From the NCBI GenBank assembly GCA_951799425.1, contig OX637399.1:34941701-35005700 (forward strand): a DNA stretch of 64,000 bases, written 5' to 3'. The translations under genes were made by a program, and so were the position numbers. Below are positions 13,138 to 25,075 of the stretch, in pieces; positions within the stretch are counted from its first letter, which is position 1; every line of letters begins with the position of its first letter. This stretch comes from Ilex aquifolium (taxonomy: Eukaryota; Streptophyta; Magnoliopsida; Aquifoliales; Aquifoliaceae). The notes beneath the pieces were generated by a model, which was given only the letters and a program-made list of their open reading frames with translations, ran no database searches and was not told the DNA's origin.

Positions 13138-13507
13138 TGATAATTTCAAAGATTTGATTGAATTTTGGTACCATATCAAAATTTATCACATTTATAGTAA
13201 TTTTTATCACGTTTGTGGGTATTTTTATCACTGTTGTATAAAACATATACAAATGTGATAAAAACACCCACATATGTGGTAAATCACCCACAAAAGTAAT
13301 AAATTTTTTTGTTTTTAAGGAAAAGTGATAAAAATAGTTATCACAAATATGGTAAAAATAACACAACAGTAGTAAAAATATCCACAAAAGTGGTAAATTT
13401 TTTAGTTATAAAATGACCCACAAAAATTATAAAAACACCATTTGAAATAATAAATTTTGGAGGTATGATACCAATTTTTTTTTTACGGTATCGTAGTCAA
13501 ATCTTAG
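13138..13507. repeat. Imperfect foldback sequence built from short repeats
   Basis: The left half (starting at aagatttgatt, about 13148) pairs imperfectly with the inverse of the right half (aagatttgactac read from 13504 back). The interior repeats the words gtgataaaaa, cccacaaaag and tggtaaa in both orientations. It is non-coding and probably a MITE; no TSD could be fixed. Confidence 0.55.
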
Positions 13508-14131
13508 GGCTCGTTTGATAATGTTTTTGTTTTCGTGTTTTCAAAAGACGAAACATAGACAATTTTTATTTTGTTTTATGCTAAACACCGAAAACAAAAA
13601 ATATGTTTGAAAGTCATTTGTGTTTATCAAATTATGAAAATAAAAATAAAAAACATGTTTGATAGCTTCTTCAAATTATGTTTGGTAACCCAAACCTACA
13701 CACACAGACCACACCCTTTTTTCTCCCCCTATTCTCTGTCATTTTGTCTTCTCTACAACACAATAAACACACCCACATGCAGCGAAATCACACCTCACCC
13801 ACCCAGAATTCACACACACATACACCCATAATTCACACACACAGAAATTTGACATAGACACACCGATGGAGGCAGCGATGGAGAGAGAAGGGCACAAAAA
13901 TCACACACATAGGTACAAAAATTTGACACACACACACACTTCGATGTAGATCTACACACCCACAACGATGGAGGTAGCGATGGAGAGAGTGAAAGGCAAC
14001 GATGGAGAGAGAGGGGTTGTGATGGAGGCACAATGGAGGCGGAGGCAGAGGCTCAGGTGGAGGTGGAGGTGGAGGCAGAGGCAGCGATGGAGGTGGAGCG
14101 TGCAGGCAAAGGTAACGATGATTCGTCTGGG

Positions 14132-14162
<31 letters not shown>

Positions 14163-14450
14163 GTGATGAAATGAGTTTTTGTACTTCAATAACAAAAAAA
14201 GTTTTGTTTTGCTGCTAAGAGGACTCGAAACCCGGATCTCATTAATTCCCCACCCCTTGCGCTTGTTGTCTCTGTTTTCAGTTTTTCTTGAAACATCTTT
14301 TTTTTGTTCCTATTTTTTTTGGCTTGTTTCCAAGACAACTGAGGTGAAACAAAAACAAAAACAATTACCAAACACGTTTTTATTTTTATTTTTTGACAAA
14401 AATTAAAAACAAAAACACAAAACAAGAAACAAAAACAACAAGCATCCCCT
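13508..14450. mobile_element. Inverted-repeat element with GTTTTTGTTTT ends
   Basis: The left end (GGGCTCGTTTGATAATG then TTTTTGTTTTC) and the inverted right end (AAGGGGATGCTTGTTG then TTTTTGTTTC) are imperfect inverted repeats about 940 bp apart. The interior is different: CACAC-rich sequence, then GATGGAGG and GGTGGAGG hexamer-like repeats (13863-14102) and a (GA)n run at 14149-14161. The GC-rich interior gives overlapping low-complexity ORFs that are not genes. Confidence 0.5.
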
Positions 14451-15268
14451 TAATTTCAGTTGATGATATGGCAACCAAATCTAATGTTTGACTTGTGTGA
14501 CTTTGTGGGCCTAACCACAACAGAACTTTGTTCTGCCGACACAAAAAATTACTTTGGTGGTCTAAGCCCACTTGCGTTGTTGGAAGATCAATGTCTTGAA
14601 CTAAATACAACCATTATATCAATAGGCACAACCTGAACTATCTGGAAGGCATCAGGGGAATGTCCAAAGATCACATCCACGACAACTACATCCCTATTTG
14701 CATGTAAATATGAAAAAGAATCCAAAAATTAAAATAAAAAATTGCTCCTTTCAAAAAACTACTATCCAGCATGACCCATGTGATTAAGAATGTTCTAGTG
14801 GGTGGGTTTTTAAATTTTTATACTATTGAAGATGGATGACTCTATGGATGTGAAAACCGATTAATATGGATAACATAATTAATAAGCCTTTCAAATTGAT
14901 TCTATAGTTCCTCTGCGAGTTGTGTGAATGATTCTTCAACTATCTTTGCGCTCTTCCATCTTTATGTGTCAGGGGATGCATGGATCATGTTGTGAACATG
15001 GACATGAATTTTGTTAATTTGTTACTCAATTAAATCGATGGTAAATTAGTCTTTCTGTTAAAGACGTTAATGGCGTCTATTTAATATGTTTTTAGTGTAA
15101 TTTTTGAAATATGAGAGAGTGTCTATGTCATAAAACCGAATGACAGGAATTTGAGTATAATTTATCCTAATAATTTGTACCCACGTCACAAATTCAGTCA
15201 TTACTAACCTGATTTCCATGAAAAAAAAATATGAAGAGCTCAAACTTCCCATGAGATCCCAAGCCCCG
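14451..15268. other. Intergenic, no gene seen
   Basis: No convincing ORF, RNA gene or repeat boundary seen on either strand. Confidence 0.5.
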
Positions 15269-15282
15269 ATAATTCTAGAAAA

Positions 15283-15587
15283 TCAACAAGTTGTTGGTCT
15301 AGTGGGTAAAAATTCGAATTTTGTCGCTCAATGTTTAAGTTTGAGTCTCCATAACTACGACAACTTGTTGGGGCTAAACTTACTCTTCAGCGTTCAGACC
15401 ATGTGGTGGAACCTTAGTTTCAGCCCCGACGTAGGTGCAGTGGGGTCTCTTGCAGATAGTTATGTGGTGCTGAGAGATTTACTCTCTGATAGATACGTAA
15501 AGTGACTTATCTGTATATTTATTTTATGTATCAAACAAAAAAAAAGGACAATATCTATTTTATGTATCAAAAAAAAAAAAAAAGGAC
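15283..15587 (+). mobile_element. tRNA-derived SINE with 12-bp TSD
   Basis: Flanked by exact copies of aattctagaaaa at 15271-15282 and 15588-15599; the match extends to about 15 bp with one mismatch. Near the 5' end are an A-box-like TTGGTCTAGTGGG and, about 45 bp later, a B-box-like GTTTGAGTCTCC, the internal RNA polymerase III promoter. The 3' end is A-rich and contains a short duplication (tctattttatgtatc then poly-A, twice). The ORF running through it is fortuitous. Confidence 0.8.
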
Positions 15588-15599
15588 AATTCTAGAAAA

Positions 15600-17960
15600 G
15601 GCCTATCATTTAGTGCAGGAAGGAATTTCAGTGGCCGCCGTTGATGAAAAAGAGTGAGGGGGACCTACATGAACTTGGCCTATTTTTCTTGTTCACTCAC
15701 TTTTGTTATTAGTAGATTTAGCCTTCCTCCTTTCAGCCCACATTTTGTTTGGAGCAAAAGTTGACCGAGCCCACTGTGAACTAGTCAGCTTCAGCAAGAT
15801 ACTGTAGGGCCCGTTTGATAAGTTCATTGGTTTGGTTCAGGTAGAACCCGTGAATCCGACACATCAATCCGAATACTGTCCAAATTAAATTCAAGTTGGA
15901 GTTTTTTGATCCAGGCCCAATCCAACTTTTAAATATCTCAACTCAAACTGTGATTTTTTCGGACTAGGTTAGGGTTGGGCTCGGGTTGGTCCACCCAAGT
16001 TTCACCCCTAGGTAACATCAATTTAAACCCATGCAATTGAATTTTTGGAATAAATTTGAATAGAAATTACTCTAATCAGATGTCATTTCTAAAAATAATG
16101 TCAGATGTCACGGCCCACTTCTAAAAGGATCTGGAGAACTCTAGAGTGAAGGTTCCAGAGAGTGCAAGCCCGTGACAGACAGCACACTAATAATTTCAAT
16201 TCTAAGTCCAATCCCCACATTTGAAGACCAACCTCTAGGTGGATTTTAATAATCTTATGTGGAATTGGATTATTTGCAATAGTATTGTGGGTCCCAATTC
16301 ATAATCCTCTCCGAAAAAAAACCTTTGTTAAACATGAATATTGTGGGGCCCAAATTTATTTTAACCAATTCTAAGAAGATACCCCATCTAGCTAAGCAAA
16401 ACGTCCCTAGAGGGTTAGTCTGGCCCATTTGGTTCGAGGCCTAGTCCAACAAATTCTTCCAGCTCACCTTCAATTCCCTCGCGGCTTCACTCTCTGCAAG
16501 GCTGGTTATGGTTCGGCTGGCCTTTCCTATCCCAGATAGCACAATCCAAATATAGGCCATGCATACTTTGGGCCCAGCCTAAAACTACTCGACTTGAACA
16601 ACAAATATAACTGGAAAAATTGGGGATGAGTCCTATTTTAGTGTCGATAGTCTAAAAAGTTTTTGGGCATGTGTATATGTAGAATTGGCGGAAATATCAG
16701 AAGCAAGTTATATGCACATGTGGATATGGTACGCCACGTTCGTTCTCATTGAAAAGGTATCAGTTGAATCTTACTTACGTTTTCTGCCTAACATAGTTTG
16801 ATAACCGATGATACGTAATTTACTCTAAATCTATAGCTTTAAAAATAATATTAAGAGAACAAAAAGAAAGGAGTGAAAGGGCTGGCTGGTGCAGCAAAGC
16901 TTTCTTGCAAGTATCCTTGTGTATATATGTTTGGTAAGGGTGCGGTATTTGTTCAACCACCCTACTTGAACACTCACGGCATGCTAGTCTGCCCATCATC
17001 CAAACAAATGGCAGCTTACTACAAATTAAAAGAAACCTACGTCGAAACCATCCCAAATCTAATTTACTGGTGTCGGGTCTTCGTATATGTATGGTGGCCT
17101 CTATTGCATCGGTTAGTACTTATAAACATAGATATGTCGTTAAAGTCGAAATATTCGTATTAAATATAATATTCTATGACAGTAGTGAACGAAATTTATA
17201 CAAAAAATCGAGTTTAAAAATGTAAATTTCATTTAAACAACTCAAAATTCGCATCTTTTCGGCCAATTGACAAGCTTAATTTGCCGAGGTCTCCATGTAT
17301 GTCTGCATGGTGAAATTTCGTGTTAGAGGATTAAATGTCGTGTTGCATTTGGCATCAAACATAGGGATAGGGGCCAACAAGTTGGTAGTACCACATATTC
17401 CGCAGCCAGAGGAGGACCCACCATGTGAGGTGTTGACTGTATGTGAGGTGTTGACTGGGAACATTGAGGGCATATGAAGGCTTTAAAGAAAAAAAATAAA
17501 AGCACTCCTCTTTGGCATAAAAAGTCTATCACACAACAAACTTCTAACAACCTTTATTGCTTTATAGACCACCAAGGTGAATGACAAACAAAGAAATGAG
17601 GACTAGAGGTAGACTATATGTAGCACTTCTTTTTTTTTTTTTTAAAGAAGACGGAAGAAATTTATGATTTTTTCTTTGACGAGATAAATGCGATTTAGTC
17701 ATTCAGGCTTGTGAGTTTGAGTAGAATCGAATATAAACTCTAGGTGTATGAATCAGTTCCTCAACCAATACAACAGTTAAATCTGAACTTGCTCTTCGAT
17801 AGGGATTCAGACCCACACCAAAGAATTGGATACGGTTCATTCAAGTAACTGAGGTTCGTGCTACCAACCAACCACACTTTTGTCGTCCAAAAAACTTGAA
17901 TTCTTGACCTCATGAAAGTTAAGCCTTCACAAGGTAAAATGTACTATTAGACCAAAGACC
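15600..17960. other. Intergenic with decayed repeats
   Basis: No supported gene. The stretch 15805-16012 ends in agtttcacccctag, which looks like a degenerate hAT MITE end. The sequence at 17680-17960 resembles an old SINE-like repeat. Overlapping ORFs at 16820-17163 on both strands have no recognisable domain. Confidence 0.4.
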
Positions 17961-17973
17961 CGTTGGTAACACT

Positions 17974-18968
17974 CAGGGCGGAGCCACCCTTGGACCAGGG
18001 TGGGCACGTGCCCCCTCTCAAAAAATTTTTTTGACATTAGATATATATTTTTTAAAATAAAATTTAGATATATTAATTGTGCCTACGCTCAAATTTTTTT
18101 TTTTTTTTGACATTAGATATATATTTTTTAAAATAAAATTTAGACATATTTAATTGTGTCCACCTTATTATTGTGTTTTTGTGATATTGATTAAGATAGA
18201 CGACTACTTAAATAATAATTAATTTTTAAATAATGTTATTGGAACTAATACATTATGATATTAAATCTAATAGTGAGTTCCTACATTTAATAACGTCTAC
18301 TATCCATCCAATGGTCACAAACCATTGAAGTTTTACCAATTAAATTTTGAATTTTTTTTTTGGTCAAGATATAAAATTAAATTTCGAATTTTATGCAATT
18401 ACTATTATTCCTAATTTTTTAGACACAGACATGTCTGAATAATTTTTAGACATATCGTGGTCATTTTTTTCTAAATTATAGGATTATTTTGTTATTGTAT
18501 AGAAATGAGCGCTATCATATAATAAATTACAGGGTAATAAATGAAAGACTGTTATTACCATTTTATATATAGAAAAAAAGTATTTATTGATATTATTGAT
18601 TTGTAATTCTTTTAAATGATAAACAATAATTAGATTCAATTGTAAAATGATAATAATTAGTCTCATACAAAGTTTTAATTAATTTACTTTTATTTTTTGT
18701 TTGTTCATTGAATGCAAATCGTTTTTTAACCTTTTATGTTTAATGAATTTTTACGCATAATTATAGTAAATATGAATTTATGAATTTCTGTGGTCAATTG
18801 AAAAAAAAAATGAAAAATGCTATTTAGATCTAATTTGATGACATAATTCAATTCACCCCTTTGATTAAAAGTAGGCTTCATCTAATATTGAAGTCTACAA
18901 CATTGATAAAAAAAAATTAAAATTTATTAATGTGCCCACCCTAAAGTATTTTTCTGGCTCCGCTTCTA
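17974..18968. mobile_element. Non-autonomous hAT element with 8-bp TSD
   Basis: A 995-bp element. Left end CAGGGCGGAGCCACCC; inverted right end TAGAAGCGGAGCCAG followed by an inner match ttagggtgggcac to agggtgggcac. Exact 8-bp flanks gtaacact lie at 17966-17973 and 18969-18976. No transposase ORF remains. The interior carries a tandem duplication of about 60 bp (18026-18081 and 18097-18157) around gacattagatatatatttt. Confidence 0.82.
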
Positions 18969-18976
18969 GTAACACT

Positions 18977-20910
18977 TTAACTTTTCAATTCATAAGTATT
19001 ATTTTTTTTCTTTTGTTGCTCAATGTAACGTTGACAATAAACAAGGTCGGGGTTGGATTTTTATACGTCTGTGTCGTGTCTTTATAAAAATTTATTCAAC
19101 TCATGAGGAACTCATAGATAGTTATGTATAGTCAAGTTCATAGCACATGGATAAACCCATATAGATAACTTTGTCAATTTTATATCAGATTAACGGATTG
19201 TGTTAAATATTATAAACCCTACTCAATGTGCTTCATAAAAAAGGGTAGCTTTTCCCTATATATTCAAAACCCTTCCCAACTTTGTTTTCCCCCTGAAAGT
19301 AATTCTTCTTAACTCAATTACTGGAGCAAAATGTGTAGGTTTTTGATAATATTATCTAGAGATTTTACTACTTAGGTTTGCTGGCACTTTCTAATATGTC
19401 AGCATTATTTGCATGTAAAGTTGATCTCTTTAAGTTCGAACCTATAACATTAAGGTTATTATGCTCAAACATAACATCAATAGTTCCTAAAACAAGACAT
19501 TTCAAACATATACACTTAGCCACATGTTTGTAAAAAAAAAATATTCTAGATGATTGTCATTAAAGAAATCTGGACCCATAGACCACAAAACCAGAAAATA
19601 TGGATGATGTTTAACACAATTGATTATTTCTATTGTCAAGGATAGGGATAAGAATTATCATGTCCGTTCCTTGTCTGTCCGATCTTAACCACTCAGTTTT
19701 GTCCGGTTAGGGTATTGAAAAATAATTTTTTGATATTTTATCTCTATTTTTCATTCAATTAAATTTTGACACAAAATAAGATTTTCTTATTATATTATTT
19801 TATATGACTTTTTTTTTTGGTACAATCAACAAGTGCAATTCAATTAAATAGAAATCTGCATAGACTTATCCTAAATGTTAATTGCTTTGTGATCTTAAGT
19901 TGTTTATACAATGTCTTGTTGGCATATTAGTAGGAGTGTCAAAATATGACACAACCCGTTAACATAATACGAAATTAGAAGGTTTGAGTCTTCTTTAAGC
20001 CATTCGTTTTATAAATGAGTGAATCCGACACAACAGGATACTATTAATAAACGAATCGGGTATGAATGAAACTAATCAAAAGAAACATAAGATATGATTC
20101 GTGTATATACCGGTTATATACAATTCATATACGATACGAACTTGATATAACATGATTCGTTAGACACGAATTAATAAACGAATTAGATATGAGTTAAGTA
20201 TTTTTTAACACAAACCCGCTTTACCCGACATGATTGACGGTCACCGTATCATATCAATAAGTTAAAAAAAGTTTTAAAAAAAAAGTGTAAAATTTGTGAG
20301 TTTATTATGTATTATTCCCATCACAATAAATTAAGGATGGTCTAAAAGGTCCCAACACCTTCTAGGAGGAATGTCCAATTAGAAAGCTCTCAAGATTCCA
20401 TGGTCACATCTCAAATTTAATGATAGTTTAACAGTTAATTAATGACTAAGGACAATAAGCTGTGCTATGTTACCTACCAATTGCCCCCCACCCACATAAA
20501 ATAAACAATCTAAAGCTCAAAGCAAGCTTTGTCAATCAGCTATTATATCCCTTGGGAACCATCATTTCAACCATTTACATTAGACCCACACTGTTCTTGT
20601 TATTCCATGTTTGGTGGAGCTTATAATGAGAGATTAGTCAACGTGGCATCGTTTCATTGGAAGGTGAATCTCACGTGGGGGATGTAATTACACATTTCCT
20701 TGGACACTAAACATTCTTTACTTGAGTATAATGATTAGATGATAGAACCCAAAGTCTTAAAGTTGTTGTCTCCAACTAACATTTCATAATTAAGCATTGT
20801 CTTAGATAATTACTAAAAGACCACCTCATATTTATCTAAGAAATGAAATTTTACACTATATTTTCTCAACTTTGTAACATTAATCCCTTGGGCCCTAATA
20901 AAGCCTCTAA
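18977..20910. other. Intergenic, includes a hAT-MITE-like stretch
   Basis: From about 19932 (TAGGAGTGTCAAAATATGAC) to about 20240 the sequence has ACCCGTT/ACGAATT repeats like plant hAT MITEs, but the right end is eroded and no TSD is seen. The rest is AT-rich without a gene. Confidence 0.4.
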
Positions 20911-20925
20911 GCTAGTGAATTGTCT

Positions 20926-21045
20926 GAATTTTTTTGGGGGGTCACTGTTTGAAACTCTTACAAGGGAAGGTATCGGTGAGGTTCGAACCCGTGATTTAAC
21001 ATTCTAACAGCGAGGTGCGGAGTCATTAGGCCACCATGGATCTTC
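20926..21045 (-). mobile_element. tRNA-derived SINE with 15-bp TSD
   Basis: A 120-bp element on the minus strand. A-box-like TGGTGGCCTAATGACTCC is followed by a nearly canonical B-box GGGTTCGAACCTC; the 3' end is C-rich and then A-rich on the minus strand. Flanks 20911-20925 and 21046-21060 match at 13 of 15 positions (gctagtgaattgtct / gctagtaaattgcct). Confidence 0.75.
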
Positions 21046-21060
21046 GCTAGTAAATTGCCT

Positions 21061-23645
21061 TATGATGCATATATTGGCAAAGAGCTTGATGTCATGGTTT
21101 TATGTCTTTTTTCTTTTTCCCAATCTATGTATATATAACATAATCAAATAAACGGGCAAATATCATATAGAGTGAAGATCTAGCTTAACTCTCTCCGAAT
21201 GGTGTTTCTTCACAAATGTCTCTAATTATGAAATTTCTAAAATATCTAATCAGTTTATCTCAATGAAAAATCATTACACCCCTCAATTTTGTAACCACTC
21301 GTTAGAATATTTCCCAAAAAAAAAACTAAAAATATAACCACTCAAATGAGTACTTTTTCTACCTATAATCTCTAGATAAAGGGGAGAGGAATGGGGTGGG
21401 ATAGGAGATTGGAGTTGTCATTTCATTGGACAACTTGATTGTAGGGATTACACTGTAACACTACAAATTATTTCAAATCATGTACGAGAGCACTTTCTTG
21501 AAAGCAGTATTTGTTCCTCCCATTGGTAATTCCACAAATCTATTCTCAAGTTACAATGAAGCTCTTCAAAATTGCATGCGCATTACACTTAATTACGAAA
21601 ACAATACTCGAATACCTTAAGAAAATCAAATAATCAAATTACAATACGAGGTTGAAAAGAAAAGAATGAATGTATGTAAATTTGGGAGACTAGAGAGAAA
21701 GAAGAATGAGAGGGTTATTCTAGTAGGAAATATATAATTATTCAATGGTATGTTTTTAGAGTCTAAAACACCACCTATTTGTAGACTCACAGGTGGCTTT
21801 TCGAAAAATGGCGCAATCATTTCAAATGACGTCTTTTGATCCGGAATGTATCATCAATGACTTTATGATGGGGTATAATCATTTGGAAGTAGTGTCTCTT
21901 AACCAAAATGTGTTAATGATGACTTTATAAAAGATTGTAACCATTTAGAATTATGTATTTTAATCAGAAATCACTAACTTTGAGTTGGTAGCATTTGTTG
22001 TCATTCTTATTTCACACCTTTTCAATTTTCTCCCAAAACTCACAAATATTTTAATAGAGACTACTACTAGTATAAACTATATGTCGAACATAATTGCTTA
22101 TTATGATACATTCATATGAAGAAATTATAATATCATTTTAATTTCATCTTATAATCAATTACAATTTAAATTCTATTCTATCACGTCGTGAACAATTTCA
22201 CTAACAATTCATCAAATAATTTGACAATTATAATACAATTTATGTCCAATTTCACTAAATAATCCTACCATTTCGACTCAATTTCAAAATGTAATCTAAC
22301 TGTAACTCCTTGAACTTCTGTAGACTTTCGACTCAATTTCACTAAATAATCCTACCTGTAACTCCTTGAACTTCTGTAGACTTTCACTCATTATGCCTTT
22401 GCTATTAGATCACAATTCTTACCCTATATATGTAGGGTTTTTTCTTAAAACTTTTTTTGAGAGGGGCATGGCCTCCATATATTTCCACCCATGCTCATGA
22501 AAACACTTTGTTTTAGTCTTTAAGGACATTCTAAGGACAAGGTAATGACTCTCTGACCACGATTCTAGACCTTATAGGAAGAAATAAATTAATGCATTCG
22601 CCAATTATATATCTATATGAAACTTTTTTCTTTTATTATCGGTTAAAAGAAAACATTATTTTTTAGGGTGTTCTCTCCACATGTCATTCGCGAAGTCTTG
22701 AAAACATTATTTTCGTCAAAAGACTTTTCCAACCAATCATAGTTGATCGAAACGAATGTAGTTCCATATAAAGCTCTTCGGAGAGCATTTCGAGTCAATT
22801 CCTCCTCCTAAAAAACAACCTTTTCTATCTCCGGTCATGATATGATATTTCCCTTATTTTCATGTTTACTATTCGATGGGAGAACCTTGTGTTTATTATG
22901 CCTCTCTTTTAATCACGTAATTCTCGACTTTTACCAATCAATAATCTTTTCTAACTTGGTTGGCCTCCTTCATTCTTGTTTAGCTCATACTTCTCACATA
23001 ATTTCTAATGATAAGGGACTTGATTCTTCTATGCTACCTAGGTATGCAATTTCCTCAAAAGCTTTTATTTTCTTTAAGTCCGCCCATCCAAACTACTCCT
23101 TATTCCACTTCTTGTTTCAAGGGCTTTAACCTTCAACCAAAAGGCGTGGCTTACTTTCCCTTGAAATGCAAAGGAAAAACCATCAAAAAGCTACTTTTCA
23201 AGGAAACTCTATCTTCCAACCATATTAATATTTTAACATGTTTTTGGTTGAGAAAATAATGAGTGTGATGACAATTTGTTTTGTTTGTATACCAATCTTC
23301 GCACCCATCTTGTAAACAACTTTAATCCATTATAAGTGCGGATTTTTCCAACATTCAACAATTTACGTAAAATCATTTTTCAGAGTAATACACTTACGGA
23401 CATTTTATAATATAACTTTAGGTAGACAACTTGTATATTCTCAAATATTTTATCAGCTAATAGATACATATAAAATTAAATAGAAAATCTACCATGTATG
23501 TTGGCCACTAAAAAGAAACTATATGACCATAATAATTAAGAAATTAATGATGAAAAAAAAAAAAGTATTAGTGAAGAGTCTTTATAAGTGGAATAGAGAT
23601 GACAATGTTTGGATGAAGAAGTAATAGCTACATATGACCATTTCA
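21061..23645. other. Intergenic with a short tandem duplication
   Basis: No gene seen. A unit of about 56 bp containing gtaactccttgaacttctgt is duplicated in tandem, with copies starting at 22301 and 22357. Small ORFs at 22842-23259 have no recognisable domain. Confidence 0.5.
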
Positions 23646-23649
23646 TGCT

Positions 23650-24327
23650 TGATGGGCCAAGCTCAACGGCTCAACTCATGTTACAAGTCTAGTCTTAATT
23701 AAGAGCCTAAACTTATAAAGATCCAGTAAGTCCAAAGGGGTCCACACCCGGTCAAGCTCGCCAAGGGAGTAAGCAGGGTCTTCAACAGCCTCCTCCTAAT
23801 CACCTTGGAGTAAGAGTCATCCAAGAGCCTCTTCCTAGCCACCTTGGAGTAAGGATCATCCCAAGAGACTCATTCTCGCCGCCTTGGAAAGAGTCAACTC
23901 TCCCCTCATCCTTTGATCGAGTCTCATGGAGAGCACTTCAACCGCCTCGCCCGTTGAGAAGAAGTTGCCAGTTCCACCAGAATAGTTATATAGTTGCTAT
24001 TAAGTCGTCTCAATCTGTTAGAAAACGACTATAAATTGTAAGCCCTACCAACACTTGGGTGGCAGATCAGATCATACTCAGTCGATCACAAACTCTCTCC
24101 TCTACCTCTCTAAACTTGTAACCCTCTGCTCTCCATACCCACTTAAAGTAATAAAGCACCCGACAACTCTAGCCATTCAAAGTGGACATAAATCACATTG
24201 ACCGAACCACTATAAATCTCTGCGTCGTTCTCTCCCTCTCTATTTATTACTGCATTTATTATTGTTATTTGACAAGTGGTGTGTAAATCAATTTGTGCAT
24301 TATCAATACTGATACATAAAATCATCA
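23650..24327 (+). mobile_element. Probable solo LTR (gypsy-like)
   Basis: Starts TGATGGGCCAAGC and ends AAAATCATCA, so the ends carry the TGATG...CATCA inverted repeat of LTRs. Inside are TATA-like stretches (ctataaattgtaagccc near 24030), a CT-rich leader, and a U5-like segment near 24180-24240 resembling other plant LTRs (aagtggacataaatcac, gaaccactataaatctc). No matching 5-bp flanks are seen, so the edges or the solo status are uncertain. Confidence 0.5.
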
Positions 24328-24800
24328 TGAACAGTTCAAGCCTAAATTTCCTACAGTAAAATTTTTTTCTAATATTGGTATGTTGGAGATTATGAAATTA
24401 TAATGAAAACGACAGGCGACACAATTTTACTGTCTCCATCGTTTTGTGAAGGGCGAGTACGACAATCTACTTCTTGGTCGTTATTATATCACCAAATAAA
24501 TACGACGTCGCATACGAGCTGAGGTAATAGGATCATGGCAATTTCGTAGTTACGCGCACAATGAAGTCGGAATCTAAAGACATCACCTAACCGCAAAACA
24601 CGGCCCGCCAAAACAGGTTTACACAAATCCCACGCTCAGGAACCCACGCGCCTAACATACAACATTGATAATTGCGCTGTTCAGGCTGTATGTCGGACCA
24701 CAAAAGCTCGGTGGGGTCAGCGCGTGACCTTAGCTGGCCGCCCTTTTTACAATTTGACCAGGACCTTTTAACAGATTTACAATGATGACTTGAGAGTATT
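24328..24800 (+). promoter_or_regulatory. Upstream region of the SCAB1-like gene
   Basis: A gene-free stretch before the presumed leader exon. It is less AT-rich than the flanks. No TATA box or named element can be assigned with confidence. Confidence 0.3.
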
Positions 24801-25075
24801 TTCAAGCTGTACACATAAATGGAGTGACGGAGGGAGCGAGAGAGAGAGTGAGAGAGAGAGAGAGAGGTTTTGGTGACTGGTCAGGCTTTTCCTTTTCACT
24901 TTGCTTTTGAAAAAGCAGACATACTTCTCTCCTCTAATTCTTCTTCTTCTTACCTGTGTACATAATCCTTTCTCCATATTCTCTCTCTCGCGCTCCCTCT
25001 CTCTCAAACTGATCGAAGAATATATGAATATGTGCCATATTTATGTGTAGGATTCAGTACATTGTTCTGTGATCT
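24801..25075 (+). other. Untranslated leader exon of the SCAB1-like gene
   Basis: Inferred non-coding first exon. It contains (GA)n at 24837-24867 and CT-rich runs, typical of plant leaders, and ends at a strong donor gatct|gtaagt at 25075/25076. The next exon starts at 26353 after ttcatgaacag, 17 bases before the ATG. The transcription start is not visible. A short upstream ORF lies at 25024-25050. Confidence 0.5.

Noticed and set aside
13571-14218. Several overlapping ORFs with Ser/Pro or Arg/Glu runs
   Set aside because: They derive from CACACA, GGAGGC and GAGAGA tracts inside an inverted-repeat element.
16820-17163. Overlapping ORFs of 78 and 96 codons on opposite strands
   Set aside because: No domain, no codon or splice support; likely chance.
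22842-23259. Two overlapping + strand ORFs of 95 and 83 codons
   Set aside because: No domain, no splice pattern and AT-rich composition like the surroundings.
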